Source: G963701675 sp963701675 (GTDB lineage: Bacteria; Planctomycetota; Planctomycetia; Gemmatales; Gemmataceae). Taken from it: DNA of 64,000 nt. Each line of letters begins with the position of its first letter. The first letter of the stretch is position 1. The translations under genes were made by a program, and so were the position numbers. The stretch is from the NCBI GenBank assembly GCA_963701675.1, contig OY969623.1, positions 1,302,001 to 1,366,000 of the forward strand. Direction: 5' to 3'. Below the pieces are notes generated by a model. That model worked only from the letters and a program-made list of their open reading frames with translations, ran no database searches and had not been told where the DNA came from. Positions 53,027 to 61,726 of this stretch are shown in pieces.

Positions 53027-53901
53027 TTATCAGGTGTTCAAAGAATAATCGCCGTCCCGGCTACACGCTGATCGAGATCCTTCTCTCCGCCTCCATCGCG
53101 ATTATCCTTCTCAGCGGGGTTTATGTAGCCATGCGGGTGCAGCTTCGTAGCGCTCAAGAATCCCGCGACGCGGTCGAACAAGGAATGCTGGTTCGCTCAC
53201 TCATCGCGCGAATCGCCAACGATATTTCCGGGAATCTGTGTGCGGCGCCAGCCCCAGCAACATCAGGCTCGTCTTCCGGCGGATCGGCCACTGGTGGCAG
53301 CACGACTCCGAGCACTGGCGGCGCCGCTTCGGCTCCCAGCAGCGGCTCCGGAGCATCGGGCTCATCGCGGCCGGCGTCTACAAGCACCGGTCCGGCCGTC
53401 GTATTCAATCTCGGCGTTCAAGGTACTACGTCGCAAGTCGTTCTCTATGTCAGCCGCCCGATTCGGCCTCCAAACGTCCTGGCGGGTGAGGCCGCCGACG
53501 CGGAGCTTCCGCCGGGAGTCTGTGACTTGCGGCGCATTACTTACTGGTTCATCGCAGGCAGCGGTTTGGCCCGGCAGGAAGTTCGATTGGTGACTGCCGA
53601 AGATGCGATGAGTGTCTTGCCCCCGGATGTGCCGGATGCGGAGTCTCTCGTCATCGCGCCGGAGGTGAAAAACCTGACCTTCCGGTTTTTCGACGGAACC
53701 GACTGGCGCGACGATTGGGACGGCACCGCAGCCGGCGCCGATGGGACAACGCCGCTCGGTCCGCCGCTCGCCGTTTCGATTGAGATGGCGGTTACTATGC
53801 CCGGCTCGACGACCGATCGTCAAGTGCGTCACGTCGTGGCCATCCAGAGCGCCAACGGAATCGCATCATCCACCTCAGGATCGACCGGAAGCAGTCGTTA
53901 G
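53023..53901 (+). CDS. gspJ: Minor pseudopilin GspJ
   Basis: 292 residues, longer than a usual GspJ (about 200). Prepilin start RPG|YTLIEILLSASIAIILLSG with Glu at +5. The body has RSLIARIANDISGN and VKNLTFRFFDGTDWRDDWDG, typical of GspJ. The extra length is an inserted Ser/Gly/Ala/Thr-rich stretch of about 50 residues (GSSSGGSATGGSTTPSTGGA and similar). GTG at 53023, overlapping the gspI stop by four bases. gspK begins four bases after its stop. Confidence 0.88.
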   Translation: MIIRCSKNNRRPGYTLIEILLSASIAIILLSGVYVAMRVQLRSAQESRDAVEQGMLVRSLIARIANDISGNLCAAPAPATSGSSSGGSATGGSTTPSTGGAASAPSSGSGASGSSRPASTSTGPAVVFNLGVQGTTSQVVLYVSRPIRPPNVLAGEAADAELPPGVCDLRRITYWFIAGSGLARQEVRLVTAEDAMSVLPPDVPDAESLVIAPEVKNLTFRFFDGTDWRDDWDGTAAGADGTTPLGPPLAVSIEMAVTMPGSTTDRQVRHVVAIQSANGIASSTSGSTGSSR

Positions 53902-53905
53902 AACC

Positions 53906-55744
53906 ATGCGTCATCCACTTCATCAACGGGCGAGAAATAGACGAAACGGCTTCGTCTTGTTGGCCGTACTCGTGGTTGTCGTGCTCTTGGCCCTGGCGGC
54001 GTATCAGTTCAGTGACCTCATGATGGCCGAGTCCCAGGCAGCGGACAGCTATGTTCGCTCGATCCAAGCGCGCGCATTGGCCGACTCGGGAATTCATTAC
54101 GCCGCCGCCATGCTCAGCAACCGCGACACATTCGCGGCCACACCGCTGAACAGCAATCCCTTCGACAACCAGAGCGCCTTTGGAAGCATCGCCGTCAATC
54201 CGTCCGCGGGCGCGCGGCTTCAAGGTCGCTTCAGCATTTTCTGCCCGCCTGACATTGACGAGGGCACGACGTCGACTCTGTATCGACTCGGCGCCATCGA
54301 TGAATCCGGAAAGATCAATCTCAACGCATTGCTTCAGATTGACAGCAGTGGCCGAGTCGCCGGCGATATGCTTATGCTCTTGCCGAACATGACTCAGGAA
54401 TTAGTGGATGCGATTCTAGACTGGTTGGACACGGACGATGAACCACGCACGAGCGGCGCCGAAAACACGAGCTATCAGGCATCTAGTCCGGCCTATAGCT
54501 GCAAAAATGGCCCGCTGGACAGCATCGACGAACTGCTGCTGGTCCGCGGCGTCACGCCTCTATTACTGTTCGGCAACGACCGCAACCGTAATGGGATTCT
54601 CGACCGCGACGAAGATGACGGAAGCGGAGTTCTCGATCGCGGTTGGTTGCCCTATCTCACGATCTACAGCCGCGAGGTCAATGTCGACGCGGACGGGAAT
54701 CCGCGGGGAGGCATCAATGAATCAGATCTCCAGAAGCTACACACCGATATCACTAGCGCGCTCAGCGAGGACATGGCCAACTTCGTAATAGCGTATCGAA
54801 CGACCAGTTCAACATCCGGAAGTAGCTCCTCCGGTGGCGGATCACAGGGCGGAGGTTCGCAGGGTGGCGGATCACAAGGCGGCGGTGGCCAAGGTGGCGG
54901 ATCACAAGGCGGCGGCGGGGGGCAAGGCGGCGGATCACAGGGCGGTGGTGGCCAAGGCGGCGGTGGTGGTCAAGGTGGCGGTGGATCACAAGGCGGCGGC
55001 AGTGGACAAGGCGGTGGTTCCCAAGGTGGTAGTGGACAAGGCGGTGGTTCCCAAGGTGGTAGTGGACAAGGAAGCGGCTCACAAGGAGGTGGTGGACAAA
55101 GTGGTGGATCCGGGCAGTCCGGGGGCAGTGGAAGCGGCTCATCGGGGAAACTGAGCAAAGATTCCCTCGACTTCAACAACACACGACCGCGATCAATTTC
55201 TTCCCTTTACGAACTTATCAACACGGAAGTCGAAATGCCCGGCCCAACGCCGACTTCACCCAAAGTGAAGTATCCGAGTCCGCTCAACGACCCGGCAACT
55301 CGTCGACAATTGCTGCCGATCTTGCTCGACAAGTTTTCGACATCGACCAGTTCCGAAAGTCCCGGGCGGATCAATGTGATGACGGCCCCGTCGCTGGTAC
55401 TGTCAGGCCTGCCGGGACTGACGGAGTCGGACGTGCAAAATATTCTTGGCGCAAGACCTCGGCCGGCGGAAACCGACCCGACCGACCCGCTCTACAAGAC
55501 GCCGGCGTGGCTCATCACGGAGGCGAATCTCGATCCGCGCAAGGTCGAATCGATCGACCGATATATTACCGCGCGGACACAAGTCTACCGGGTGCAAGCG
55601 GCCGGTTATTTCGACCGCGGCGGGCCCAGCGCTCGGTTGGAAGCCGTCATCGACACCAACCAGGGCAGTCCTCGGGGCCTGTATCGCCGCGACCTGAGCG
55701 AGCTGGGGAAAGGGTTCGAGCCGCGAACTCTGACCGGCCAATGA
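53906..55744 (+). CDS. gspK: Minor pseudopilin GspK
   Basis: The tip pseudopilin, 612 residues. Prepilin start RNG|FVLLAVLVVVVLLALAAYQF lacks Glu at +5 (Ala there), as is typical for GspK. The GspK folds are recognisable: NLNALLQIDSS, VDAILDWLDTDDEPR with ASSPAYSCKNGPLDSIDELL, and INVMTAPSLVLSGLPGLTES. Between them, at about 54826-55145, is a stretch of about 105 residues made of Gly, Ser and Gln (GGGSQGGGSQGGG-type). ATG at 53906; a longer reading from 53741 runs through gspJ and is rejected. Confidence 0.9.
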   Translation: MRHPLHQRARNRRNGFVLLAVLVVVVLLALAAYQFSDLMMAESQAADSYVRSIQARALADSGIHYAAAMLSNRDTFAATPLNSNPFDNQSAFGSIAVNPSAGARLQGRFSIFCPPDIDEGTTSTLYRLGAIDESGKINLNALLQIDSSGRVAGDMLMLLPNMTQELVDAILDWLDTDDEPRTSGAENTSYQASSPAYSCKNGPLDSIDELLLVRGVTPLLLFGNDRNRNGILDRDEDDGSGVLDRGWLPYLTIYSREVNVDADGNPRGGINESDLQKLHTDITSALSEDMANFVIAYRTTSSTSGSSSSGGGSQGGGSQGGGSQGGGGQGGGSQGGGGGQGGGSQGGGGQGGGGGQGGGGSQGGGSGQGGGSQGGSGQGGGSQGGSGQGSGSQGGGGQSGGSGQSGGSGSGSSGKLSKDSLDFNNTRPRSISSLYELINTEVEMPGPTPTSPKVKYPSPLNDPATRRQLLPILLDKFSTSTSSESPGRINVMTAPSLVLSGLPGLTESDVQNILGARPRPAETDPTDPLYKTPAWLITEANLDPRKVESIDRYITARTQVYRVQAAGYFDRGGPSARLEAVIDTNQGSPRGLYRRDLSELGKGFEPRTLTGQ

Positions 55745-55873
55745 CAAACCTGACGAATGTGCGGTGAAATACTGTTCGCACCTGCAGCAGGCTGCGGCGT
55801 GCGGGGCGAGAAGAGTCAGATCGAGCGGTATAATTACGATTAGTCGAGTGAAGTAAGCGGAGAGGTTCGGAAT

Positions 55874-57727
55874 TTGTCACGTTTTCTAGCGATAGACTGG
55901 GACCATCAGCAGTTGCAAATCGTCGCGGCGACTGTACGTCGCGGGACGGTTCAGGTGCAACAGGTCGCCATTTTCGATGAGCCGCAGAACCCATATACGG
56001 GCGGCCCGACCGCCCTTGGCGAGGTGCTGCGTAATCGATTGCAGGAAGCCCATATTGCGCCTGCGCCGGTGTTGGCATGCATCGGCCGAGATCGGATGGT
56101 CGTCAAGGATGTGCGTTTCCCTCCGGTCCCCGTCCAAGAAGAGCCTGCCATAGTTCGTTTTCAAGTTATCAAGGAGTTGAATGAGCCGGCCGATGAGGTC
56201 GTGATTGATTACTTTGCAGCACCGGAATTAGGGTCCGGAACCGATCGGTGCGCGTTTGCGGTGATCGTTCGCCGTGGCATCGTCGCGACGTATCAGGAAA
56301 TGTGCAAAGTCGCCGGCCTGAAGCTCGCGGCCATGGTTCCCAGGCCGTTCGGAATGGCGACGTGTCTGCGCAAGCAGATCGGCATTTCGGTGGTAACGCC
56401 GCCGCCCGAGCCGCGCGATGCCGCCGTCGCCATCCTCACGGTTGGAAAACCGTGGGCCGAATTCTGCGTGGCGCGCGGCGATGCGATGCTGTTTGCGCGA
56501 TCGCTGACCGCTGGGCCGGCCTTAGCCGGCGAAATCCGCCGTAACCTGGCCGTCTACGCCGGTCAATCACCGCAGAATCCCGTTCGCGCCCTGTATGTCG
56601 CAGGCAGCGATGAATATGTCGCCGTCCGCGAACGGATTCAGGAGCCGATGGGGATTCCCGTCTATCCGCTCGATCCATTTGGCGCGGAACGTGCCGACGT
56701 TCGCCCGGAACTTCGGGGCGCCTTCGCCGGGACCATGGGCCTGCTCCAAGCACGCGCCGACGGCACAGAGTTTCCGGTCAATTTCATCAAGCCTCGAGAG
56801 CCACGGCCGGTCCGAAGTCCTCACCGTCTCGTGGCGGCCCTCGCCGCGACGGCAGCGGCGCTCTTACTCATCCTCGGCGCAGCGTTCTGCTACTCGAAGC
56901 TCGCCGACCGCGACACTGAACTTAAAACACTCAGCGACGACATGACCGAGCTAGATCAAAAGTTGATCGTTTACCGGGACGAAAGCGCCAAACTGAAAGC
57001 ACTTGAATTGTGGAATCAAAGCAGCGTGAACTGGCTGGACGAGCTTTATGACCTGACCGAACAAGTTCCCGATCTGGAAAAAGTTCGCGTGTCGCATTTC
57101 AACGGTAGTCGACTGCTGGTGACCGCCAAGGACGCGAAGGACAAGCCGGTTGCCAAGGTTGAGATGAAGGTGGTTACGAATGACCCGAAGTCTGTCGATC
57201 AATTGAATGAGAGGCTGGACCGCGAAGCCCACTATCGCGGCACGGCCAAAAGTCCCGCGGCCAAAAACACAGGAGCGCGCGGCGGCAGGTTCCCGCAGCA
57301 ATTCATGCTCAAGTTCGAAATCGACAAGCAGGCGCCGGATAAGTACATTCGAGAGCTTCCGGACTATTCCGTTCCCGACGAACGGCGCCCGAACCGGCCT
57401 CGGCGCCCAGGCGGCGGGCCCCCGGGAGGGCCGGCCCATGAACTCTCGGGAGCGCATCCTGGCGATGACGGTCGCCGCGGCCGTGCTGCTCGTCGGCGGC
57501 GGCTTTCTCGTGTACCAAATCTTCCTCGGTCCGCTCTACGCCAAGGATGCGAGCATCAGCAACACCCGCGTAGACATCGAGAAAAAGCGCAAAGAACTGC
57601 ACCAGGCTCAACAGGATCACATTCGGCTGGAAAGATTGAAGCAACTGAGTCTGCCGGGAGATGTGAACCGCGCCACACGAGAGTACGAAACCTTCTTGCG
57701 CGACATTCTCGTGAAGGGCGGTTTTGA
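55874..57727 (+). CDS. gspL: GspL/PilM-like assembly protein (tail probably frameshifted)
   Basis: An inner-membrane assembly protein. The N-terminal half is an actin-like (PilM/GspL) domain: FLAIDWDHQQLQIVAATVRR, ACIGRDRMVVKDVRFPPVPV and DAAVAILTVGKPWAEFCVAR. One transmembrane helix is LVAALAATAAALLLILGAAF. A coiled coil and a periplasmic ferredoxin-like domain follow. The last about 97 residues, past NRPRRPGGGPPGG, are Arg-rich nonsense overlapping gspM. In the alternative frame a stop lies at 57439-57441, overlapping the gspM start as ATGA, so one base is probably missing in the GC run at 57403-57438. The start is TTG at 55874. Confidence 0.85.
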   Translation: MSRFLAIDWDHQQLQIVAATVRRGTVQVQQVAIFDEPQNPYTGGPTALGEVLRNRLQEAHIAPAPVLACIGRDRMVVKDVRFPPVPVQEEPAIVRFQVIKELNEPADEVVIDYFAAPELGSGTDRCAFAVIVRRGIVATYQEMCKVAGLKLAAMVPRPFGMATCLRKQIGISVVTPPPEPRDAAVAILTVGKPWAEFCVARGDAMLFARSLTAGPALAGEIRRNLAVYAGQSPQNPVRALYVAGSDEYVAVRERIQEPMGIPVYPLDPFGAERADVRPELRGAFAGTMGLLQARADGTEFPVNFIKPREPRPVRSPHRLVAALAATAAALLLILGAAFCYSKLADRDTELKTLSDDMTELDQKLIVYRDESAKLKALELWNQSSVNWLDELYDLTEQVPDLEKVRVSHFNGSRLLVTAKDAKDKPVAKVEMKVVTNDPKSVDQLNERLDREAHYRGTAKSPAAKNTGARGGRFPQQFMLKFEIDKQAPDKYIRELPDYSVPDERRPNRPRRPGGGPPGGPAHELSGAHPGDDGRRGRAARRRRLSRVPNLPRSALRQGCEHQQHPRRHREKAQRTAPGSTGSHSAGKIEATESAGRCEPRHTRVRNLLARHSREGRF

Positions 57728-58559
57728 CGGCAATCATGTACACATCACTCCGCGCAGCACCGAGACGCGCAGAGCGCAACTAATGGGGAAGAAGCAACCA
57801 ATCTACACGCCTTTGCTCTTTGCCGTCGACGCGACGGGAAAACTGAGCAGCCTTATCAAAGCGCTTGAGAGCTTTTATCGCACGGGCCTTTTGCACTCGA
57901 TCAAAGGAATCACCGTCGACGTGCCGCCGGTCCGTGACGCCGAGCAACGCGCCGACGAACTGACGATCAAGTTGGAAGTCGAAGCCCTCATCGTCACCGG
58001 CGCCGACAATCGCGGGTACCTGTTGCCGAACATCGACCGAAGGCTTGTTGCCATCGATGCGGTTACGGCGTTGCGCGGCGGCCCAGCGGGCCTGGCTTGG
58101 GCCACGTGGGCGCTCAGCCCGACCGGACTCAGCGGCCCCGGTGTCTTGGCCACGAGAGAGCGCAAGTACGCCTCGATCGCCGGCAAGAACATATTTATCG
58201 GCAATCCGACAGAAGATCGTCCGGAGATTATCGACACCACCAAGTACGTCTACTTGACGCATATCGTTCAAGGCGACCGATACCACGAAGCGTACTTCTA
58301 CGACCGCTTCAATGCCCGCCAACGGCAGGTGCGTAACCAACCGGGCTTGAACCAGGCCACGATCTCAGATACATCCGGCGATTCCTTCATAACCATCAAA
58401 GCCGTCCAGATTGACCCGCGCGATCTCATTTTCAGCGTGGGCGAGAACCACTACTCCATACACGTCGGTCAAAATCTCGAAGAAGCGATGAAAAAACCGC
58501 TTTCGCCCGAACAAGTCGAAGCGCTGATTAAGGATCGAGCCGCCGCCTCGACGAAATAA
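57438..58559 (+). CDS. gspM: GspM-like assembly protein with extra C-terminal module
   Basis: 373 residues, longer than a usual GspM. ATG at 57438 (SRERILAM). One transmembrane helix (MTVAAAVLLVGGGFLVYQIF), a coiled coil (TRVDIEKKRKELHQAQQDHI) and a ferredoxin-like domain (PLLFAVDATGKLSSLIKALE) fit a GspM/PilO pattern. The C-terminal about 110 residues form another module: NIFIGNPTED, YFYDRFNARQ, GENHYSIHVG and KPLSPEQVEALIK. This module is repeated in the N-terminal part of the next gene product. It may replace the GspC link to the outer membrane, which is otherwise missing in the operon. Confidence 0.85.
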   Translation: MNSRERILAMTVAAAVLLVGGGFLVYQIFLGPLYAKDASISNTRVDIEKKRKELHQAQQDHIRLERLKQLSLPGDVNRATREYETFLRDILVKGGFDGNHVHITPRSTETRRAQLMGKKQPIYTPLLFAVDATGKLSSLIKALESFYRTGLLHSIKGITVDVPPVRDAEQRADELTIKLEVEALIVTGADNRGYLLPNIDRRLVAIDAVTALRGGPAGLAWATWALSPTGLSGPGVLATRERKYASIAGKNIFIGNPTEDRPEIIDTTKYVYLTHIVQGDRYHEAYFYDRFNARQRQVRNQPGLNQATISDTSGDSFITIKAVQIDPRDLIFSVGENHYSIHVGQNLEEAMKKPLSPEQVEALIKDRAAASTK

Positions 58560-58598
58560 CTGAATACCATTCGGCTTCGCTAACCGGAGAGCCTCAAC

Positions 58599-60038
58599 AT
58601 GCGCGTCACCGTCCTCCTTATCGCGACGATCGCTACCAGTGTCTCCTTGCCCGTTGCCGCGGCGGCACAAGAGCTACCGCAAATTGACCCCACACCATAC
58701 GGTATCCATCTGGCCGAGATAAGCCGTTCAGAAAAAGGGACACGGGCGACGTTATGGGATCGATATAACCAACGGGCGATTCCACTTCGGTCCACGGACG
58801 GCGAGTCAACTTTTCGGATTGGTGATGCCGAAGATAGAACGCTTCTAACCGGGACGGTCACCCACATCGGTGGCCGTGATGTCCTGTTTCGTACGGGCGA
58901 CAACCATTACGCGATCCACCTCGGAAATCCAACCTTGTACAGCTCGTTACGTGAGCCGCTTACCGACGAGCACGTCGCCGCCCTAAAAAAAGACACGCCG
59001 CAACAACCCGCTGCCAAAACCTATTCCTTTGAAATGCGGAATGCGCCGTGGGGAACGGTCTTCGAATGGCTTTCGGACCGGACCGATATGAAAAACGTAT
59101 CCGGCACTATCCCGGTAGGAAATTTTACGTTCTTCTCTCCGGCCAACAAATCCTACACGCTTCCGGAAGTGATCGACATTTTGAATGAGGCCCTCTCCGC
59201 GCAAAACTACATGCTCATTCGGCGCGACGATTCATTCGCCATCGTTTCCGCCGCGGACCCCATCGACCCAACGATTCTCCCGCGCGTCAAAGTCGAGGAA
59301 CTCGGACAACGTGGACCCAATGAGCTGGTGACCGTCGTCCTGCCGCTTGGCGAACTCGATGCAGGCGAAATCGTCGCCGAAGTGCGCGGCCTGTTCGGGA
59401 AGTTTGGATTCGCGTCGACCCTGTCGAGGACTAACCAACTTCTTCTTCAAGACACGGCGGGAAACTTGAAACGGATCATCGACGTGGTCAAGGAACTGGA
59501 GGCCAAGCAGCCGACCAAGACTTCGGAGAAGTCGTGGGCACTCGAACTGCGCGATGTACCGTGGCCTGATGTTTTCAAATGGCTCACCGAGCAGACAGGC
59601 TTACCGGTCGTTGGCCAGGCAAAACCGGCGGGGGCCTTCACTTTTGTCGGCGTCGACAAGAAAACGTACGCCCTTCCTGAGGTGGTCGACATTCTGAACG
59701 ATGCATTGACGGTTCAGAAGCTTCTACTCATTCGGCGTGGACATTCGTTCGCGCTCGTGCCTTCGGATGAGCCGGTCGACGCGACGCTGGTGCCACGGAT
59801 CAAGATTTCCGAATTGTCGGCACGCGGCAACAGCGAACTGGTGTCGGTTGCGTTGCCGGTCATTAATTTGACGGCGGACGACGTGGCCATCGAAGCCGAA
59901 CGTGTGATGGGTCCCCTCGGGCGGGTCGTGCCGCTGTCGAAAGCGAATCAGGTAATTCTGCAAGACACGGCCGGGAATCTGAAACGCACTATTGAAACCG
60001 TCCGCGCGATGGAAGAACGAACGAGGCGGCGGTTTTAG
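58599..60038 (+). CDS. GspD-like periplasmic protein with two N0-type modules, no secretin barrel
   Basis: A 479-residue exported protein with signal VTVLLIATIATSVSLPVAAA. First comes the module shared with the GspM-like protein (TLWDRYNQRAIPLRS, GDNHYAIHLG, EPLTDEHVAALKK). Then two copies of an STN/N0-plus-N1-like block follow: FEMRNAPWGTVFEWLSDRTD with YTLPEVIDILNEAL, then LELRDVPWPDVFKWLTEQTG with YALPEVVDILNDAL, each followed by a NQLLLQDTAGNLKRII-type N1 part. The C-terminal secretin (beta-barrel) domain is absent. It ends with MEERTRRRF at 60038. Either the gene is truncated or the barrel is encoded elsewhere. Confidence 0.82.
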   Translation: MRVTVLLIATIATSVSLPVAAAAQELPQIDPTPYGIHLAEISRSEKGTRATLWDRYNQRAIPLRSTDGESTFRIGDAEDRTLLTGTVTHIGGRDVLFRTGDNHYAIHLGNPTLYSSLREPLTDEHVAALKKDTPQQPAAKTYSFEMRNAPWGTVFEWLSDRTDMKNVSGTIPVGNFTFFSPANKSYTLPEVIDILNEALSAQNYMLIRRDDSFAIVSAADPIDPTILPRVKVEELGQRGPNELVTVVLPLGELDAGEIVAEVRGLFGKFGFASTLSRTNQLLLQDTAGNLKRIIDVVKELEAKQPTKTSEKSWALELRDVPWPDVFKWLTEQTGLPVVGQAKPAGAFTFVGVDKKTYALPEVVDILNDALTVQKLLLIRRGHSFALVPSDEPVDATLVPRIKISELSARGNSELVSVALPVINLTADDVAIEAERVMGPLGRVVPLSKANQVILQDTAGNLKRTIETVRAMEERTRRRF

Positions 60039-60101
60039 CACATTGGGCCGGCGGCTGAGCGCGCGTCCAAGAAGTTCGTACCGGTGGTATAATTCCGACA
60101 C

Positions 60102-60405
60102 ATGGGAAGCCCGGAGTTGCTCGACGTCGATCCTGGCACGTTGCATCTCCCGCCCTCGCGGGACACTGGTGCCGACCCGGCCAAACTGCAGCGGCAAATC
60201 GCCCAACTACGGCAAGTCCACTGCAGGCATGCCGCGGCTGATTGTCTTCCCTGCTTCCGACGGCGTGTTGGTAATTTACGATGGGGTGACCCGAGCAACG
60301 CGCGTCGCCAAGCTTCTTCCTGGCCAGACCGTGCCCGTGGAAGTCGCTGGTGACCTGCCCTCCCCAGGCGCTGCCTATCCAACGGTGAAAGAGAGATTGC
60401 CATGA
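60102..60405 (+). pseudogene. Decayed ParB-like gene of module B
   Basis: A paralog of the gene at 23573-23875. It starts LLDVDPGTLHLPPS and KLQRQIAQ, then the frame breaks: one extra base at about 60204-60207. The true continuation is in another frame (YGKSTAGMPRLIVF, DGVLVIYDGVTRATRVAK, PGQTVPVEVAGDL) and ends at 60405 (TVKERLP). The two copies are closely similar in all these parts. The reading stops in the wrong frame if the break is ignored. Confidence 0.75.
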
Positions 60406-60620
60406 TCAGTCCGGTTCGGCAAGAAATCCTGCAGCTATTGGCAGAGTTGAGCGTAGCGGTTCCCGAGGTTCGGCTGGGCCAGCTGGTGGTGAACCTCTCG
60501 TACTTGGCGCGGGGTCTGTCCAAGTAGGCAATTTGGGATATGGAGGACGAGGAGTTGCTAGAAGCCGCGCGAAAGCACGTAGAACACTGGCGGTCGAAAC
60601 GAGGCGCGGAAGCGGTCTAG
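60402..60620 (+). pseudogene. Decayed RFGQLV-family gene of module B
   Basis: A paralog of the 23352-23576 gene, overlapping the preceding gene by four bases as in module A. It reads VRLGQLVVNLSYLARGLSK and then a TAG at 60525-60527, where module A has a sense codon. The remainder continues in frame: AIWDMEDEELLEAARKH up to the stop at 60618-60620. The nonsense codon probably makes it inactive. Confidence 0.72.
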
Positions 60621-60747
60621 CAAATCGCGGGATTATCTCCGAAGGCTTCATAGCCGGCCGACGTGTACGCCAACCGGTCATCGACAACTCTAGTGCATAC
60701 CGTCCGCGAATGCTATAGTTGTACGACACTCTTCGGGAGATCTCCGC

Positions 60748-61692
60748 GTGAACATTCGATCGTACCAACCGGGCGATGAAGTGGCCCAGGCAGCGATTTA
60801 CAACGAGGCCACCGCAGCGCTTCCGCGATACAAACCAGCCACGTCCGAAGAAATCCTGCGCCGATGCCGGGAACGCGGCTTTGATCCGACAACCCGGTGG
60901 TATGCCGAAGTCAACGGCAACGTCGTCGGTTACGCCACGCTACAGACGAACGGCAGAGTCGGTCGGCCATGGTGCCGCGCGGGACACGAAAGAGCGGCGG
61001 ACCCGTTGTTCGAAAAGGTACTTCAATCCGTAAAAGAACGCGGAATTCGCACCGCGTTTGCCGTCTATCGTGGCGACTGGACAGACACAAAGGAATTCTT
61101 CACCCGGCACGGCTTTGAACTGACCCGCGAAGTTCTGAATTTCGTCCTCGACCAGGCAGACATGCCGACGCGGCCGGGAAGACGCCTCAATCCGCTGACG
61201 CCGCTGCGCAAAGAGGACGTGCCGGCTGTTTTCGAAATGGGTGAGGGTGTTCTCCGGTCACGTTCACCGGAAGAGCTGGAACGTCATCTGTTTCAAAACC
61301 CGTACTTCCCGCCCGATTCGCTTTTTGTAGTGCGGAATCGCGCCGACCAGGCGCCGATTGCCGTCGGCATCCTCGTGTGCAACCTCACCTACTCCGATCC
61401 GGCGCAGGTCGATGCCAATATGCCGTGCTTCCGTCTCGGCGCTTTCGGCGCCGAAGGGATGACAACCAAGCGGCTGAACGGTATGTTCAGCTTCCTCACG
61501 AATGCGCGAAAAGATGTAAGTGCGCTCGGACTGGACCTCTTAGGGCACGCCAGTTTTCAGTTCGACGAAGCCGGCGGAGGAAGCTCTCACCTGGGCGCCC
61601 AGGCGCCGTCCGACGCGGCTCACTTGGTTCGCTTCTATCAGAGCTATTTTCGCAAACAAGGAAGCTTCCCGATCTACGAGCGGGCGCTATAG
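60748..61692 (+). CDS. GNAT family N-acetyltransferase
   Basis: A 314-residue protein with two GNAT-like halves. The first has NIRSYQPGDEVAQAAIYNEA and the motif region DPLFEKVLQSVKERGIRTAF, with TKEFFTRHGFELTREVLNFV. The second has LFVVRNRADQAPIAVGILV and the last helix region LVRFYQSYFRKQGSFPIYE. The usual Q/R-x-x-G-x-G/A loop is degenerate in the first half (RAGHERAAD). The acceptor is unknown. GTG at 60748. It precedes the glgC-like gene by 34 bases on the same strand. Confidence 0.82.
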   Translation: MNIRSYQPGDEVAQAAIYNEATAALPRYKPATSEEILRRCRERGFDPTTRWYAEVNGNVVGYATLQTNGRVGRPWCRAGHERAADPLFEKVLQSVKERGIRTAFAVYRGDWTDTKEFFTRHGFELTREVLNFVLDQADMPTRPGRRLNPLTPLRKEDVPAVFEMGEGVLRSRSPEELERHLFQNPYFPPDSLFVVRNRADQAPIAVGILVCNLTYSDPAQVDANMPCFRLGAFGAEGMTTKRLNGMFSFLTNARKDVSALGLDLLGHASFQFDEAGGGSSHLGAQAPSDAAHLVRFYQSYFRKQGSFPIYERAL

Positions 61693-61726
61693 ATCGACAC
61701 ACTGCCAAAGACGGCCGGTTTACAAC

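Noticed and set aside
53741..53905. Longer gspK start inside gspJ
   Set aside because: It runs through gspJ in another frame; the prepilin peptide fits only the ATG at 53906.
54826..55145. Possible satellite or CRISPR-like array
   Set aside because: It is an in-frame Gly/Ser/Gln region of GspK without unique spacers.
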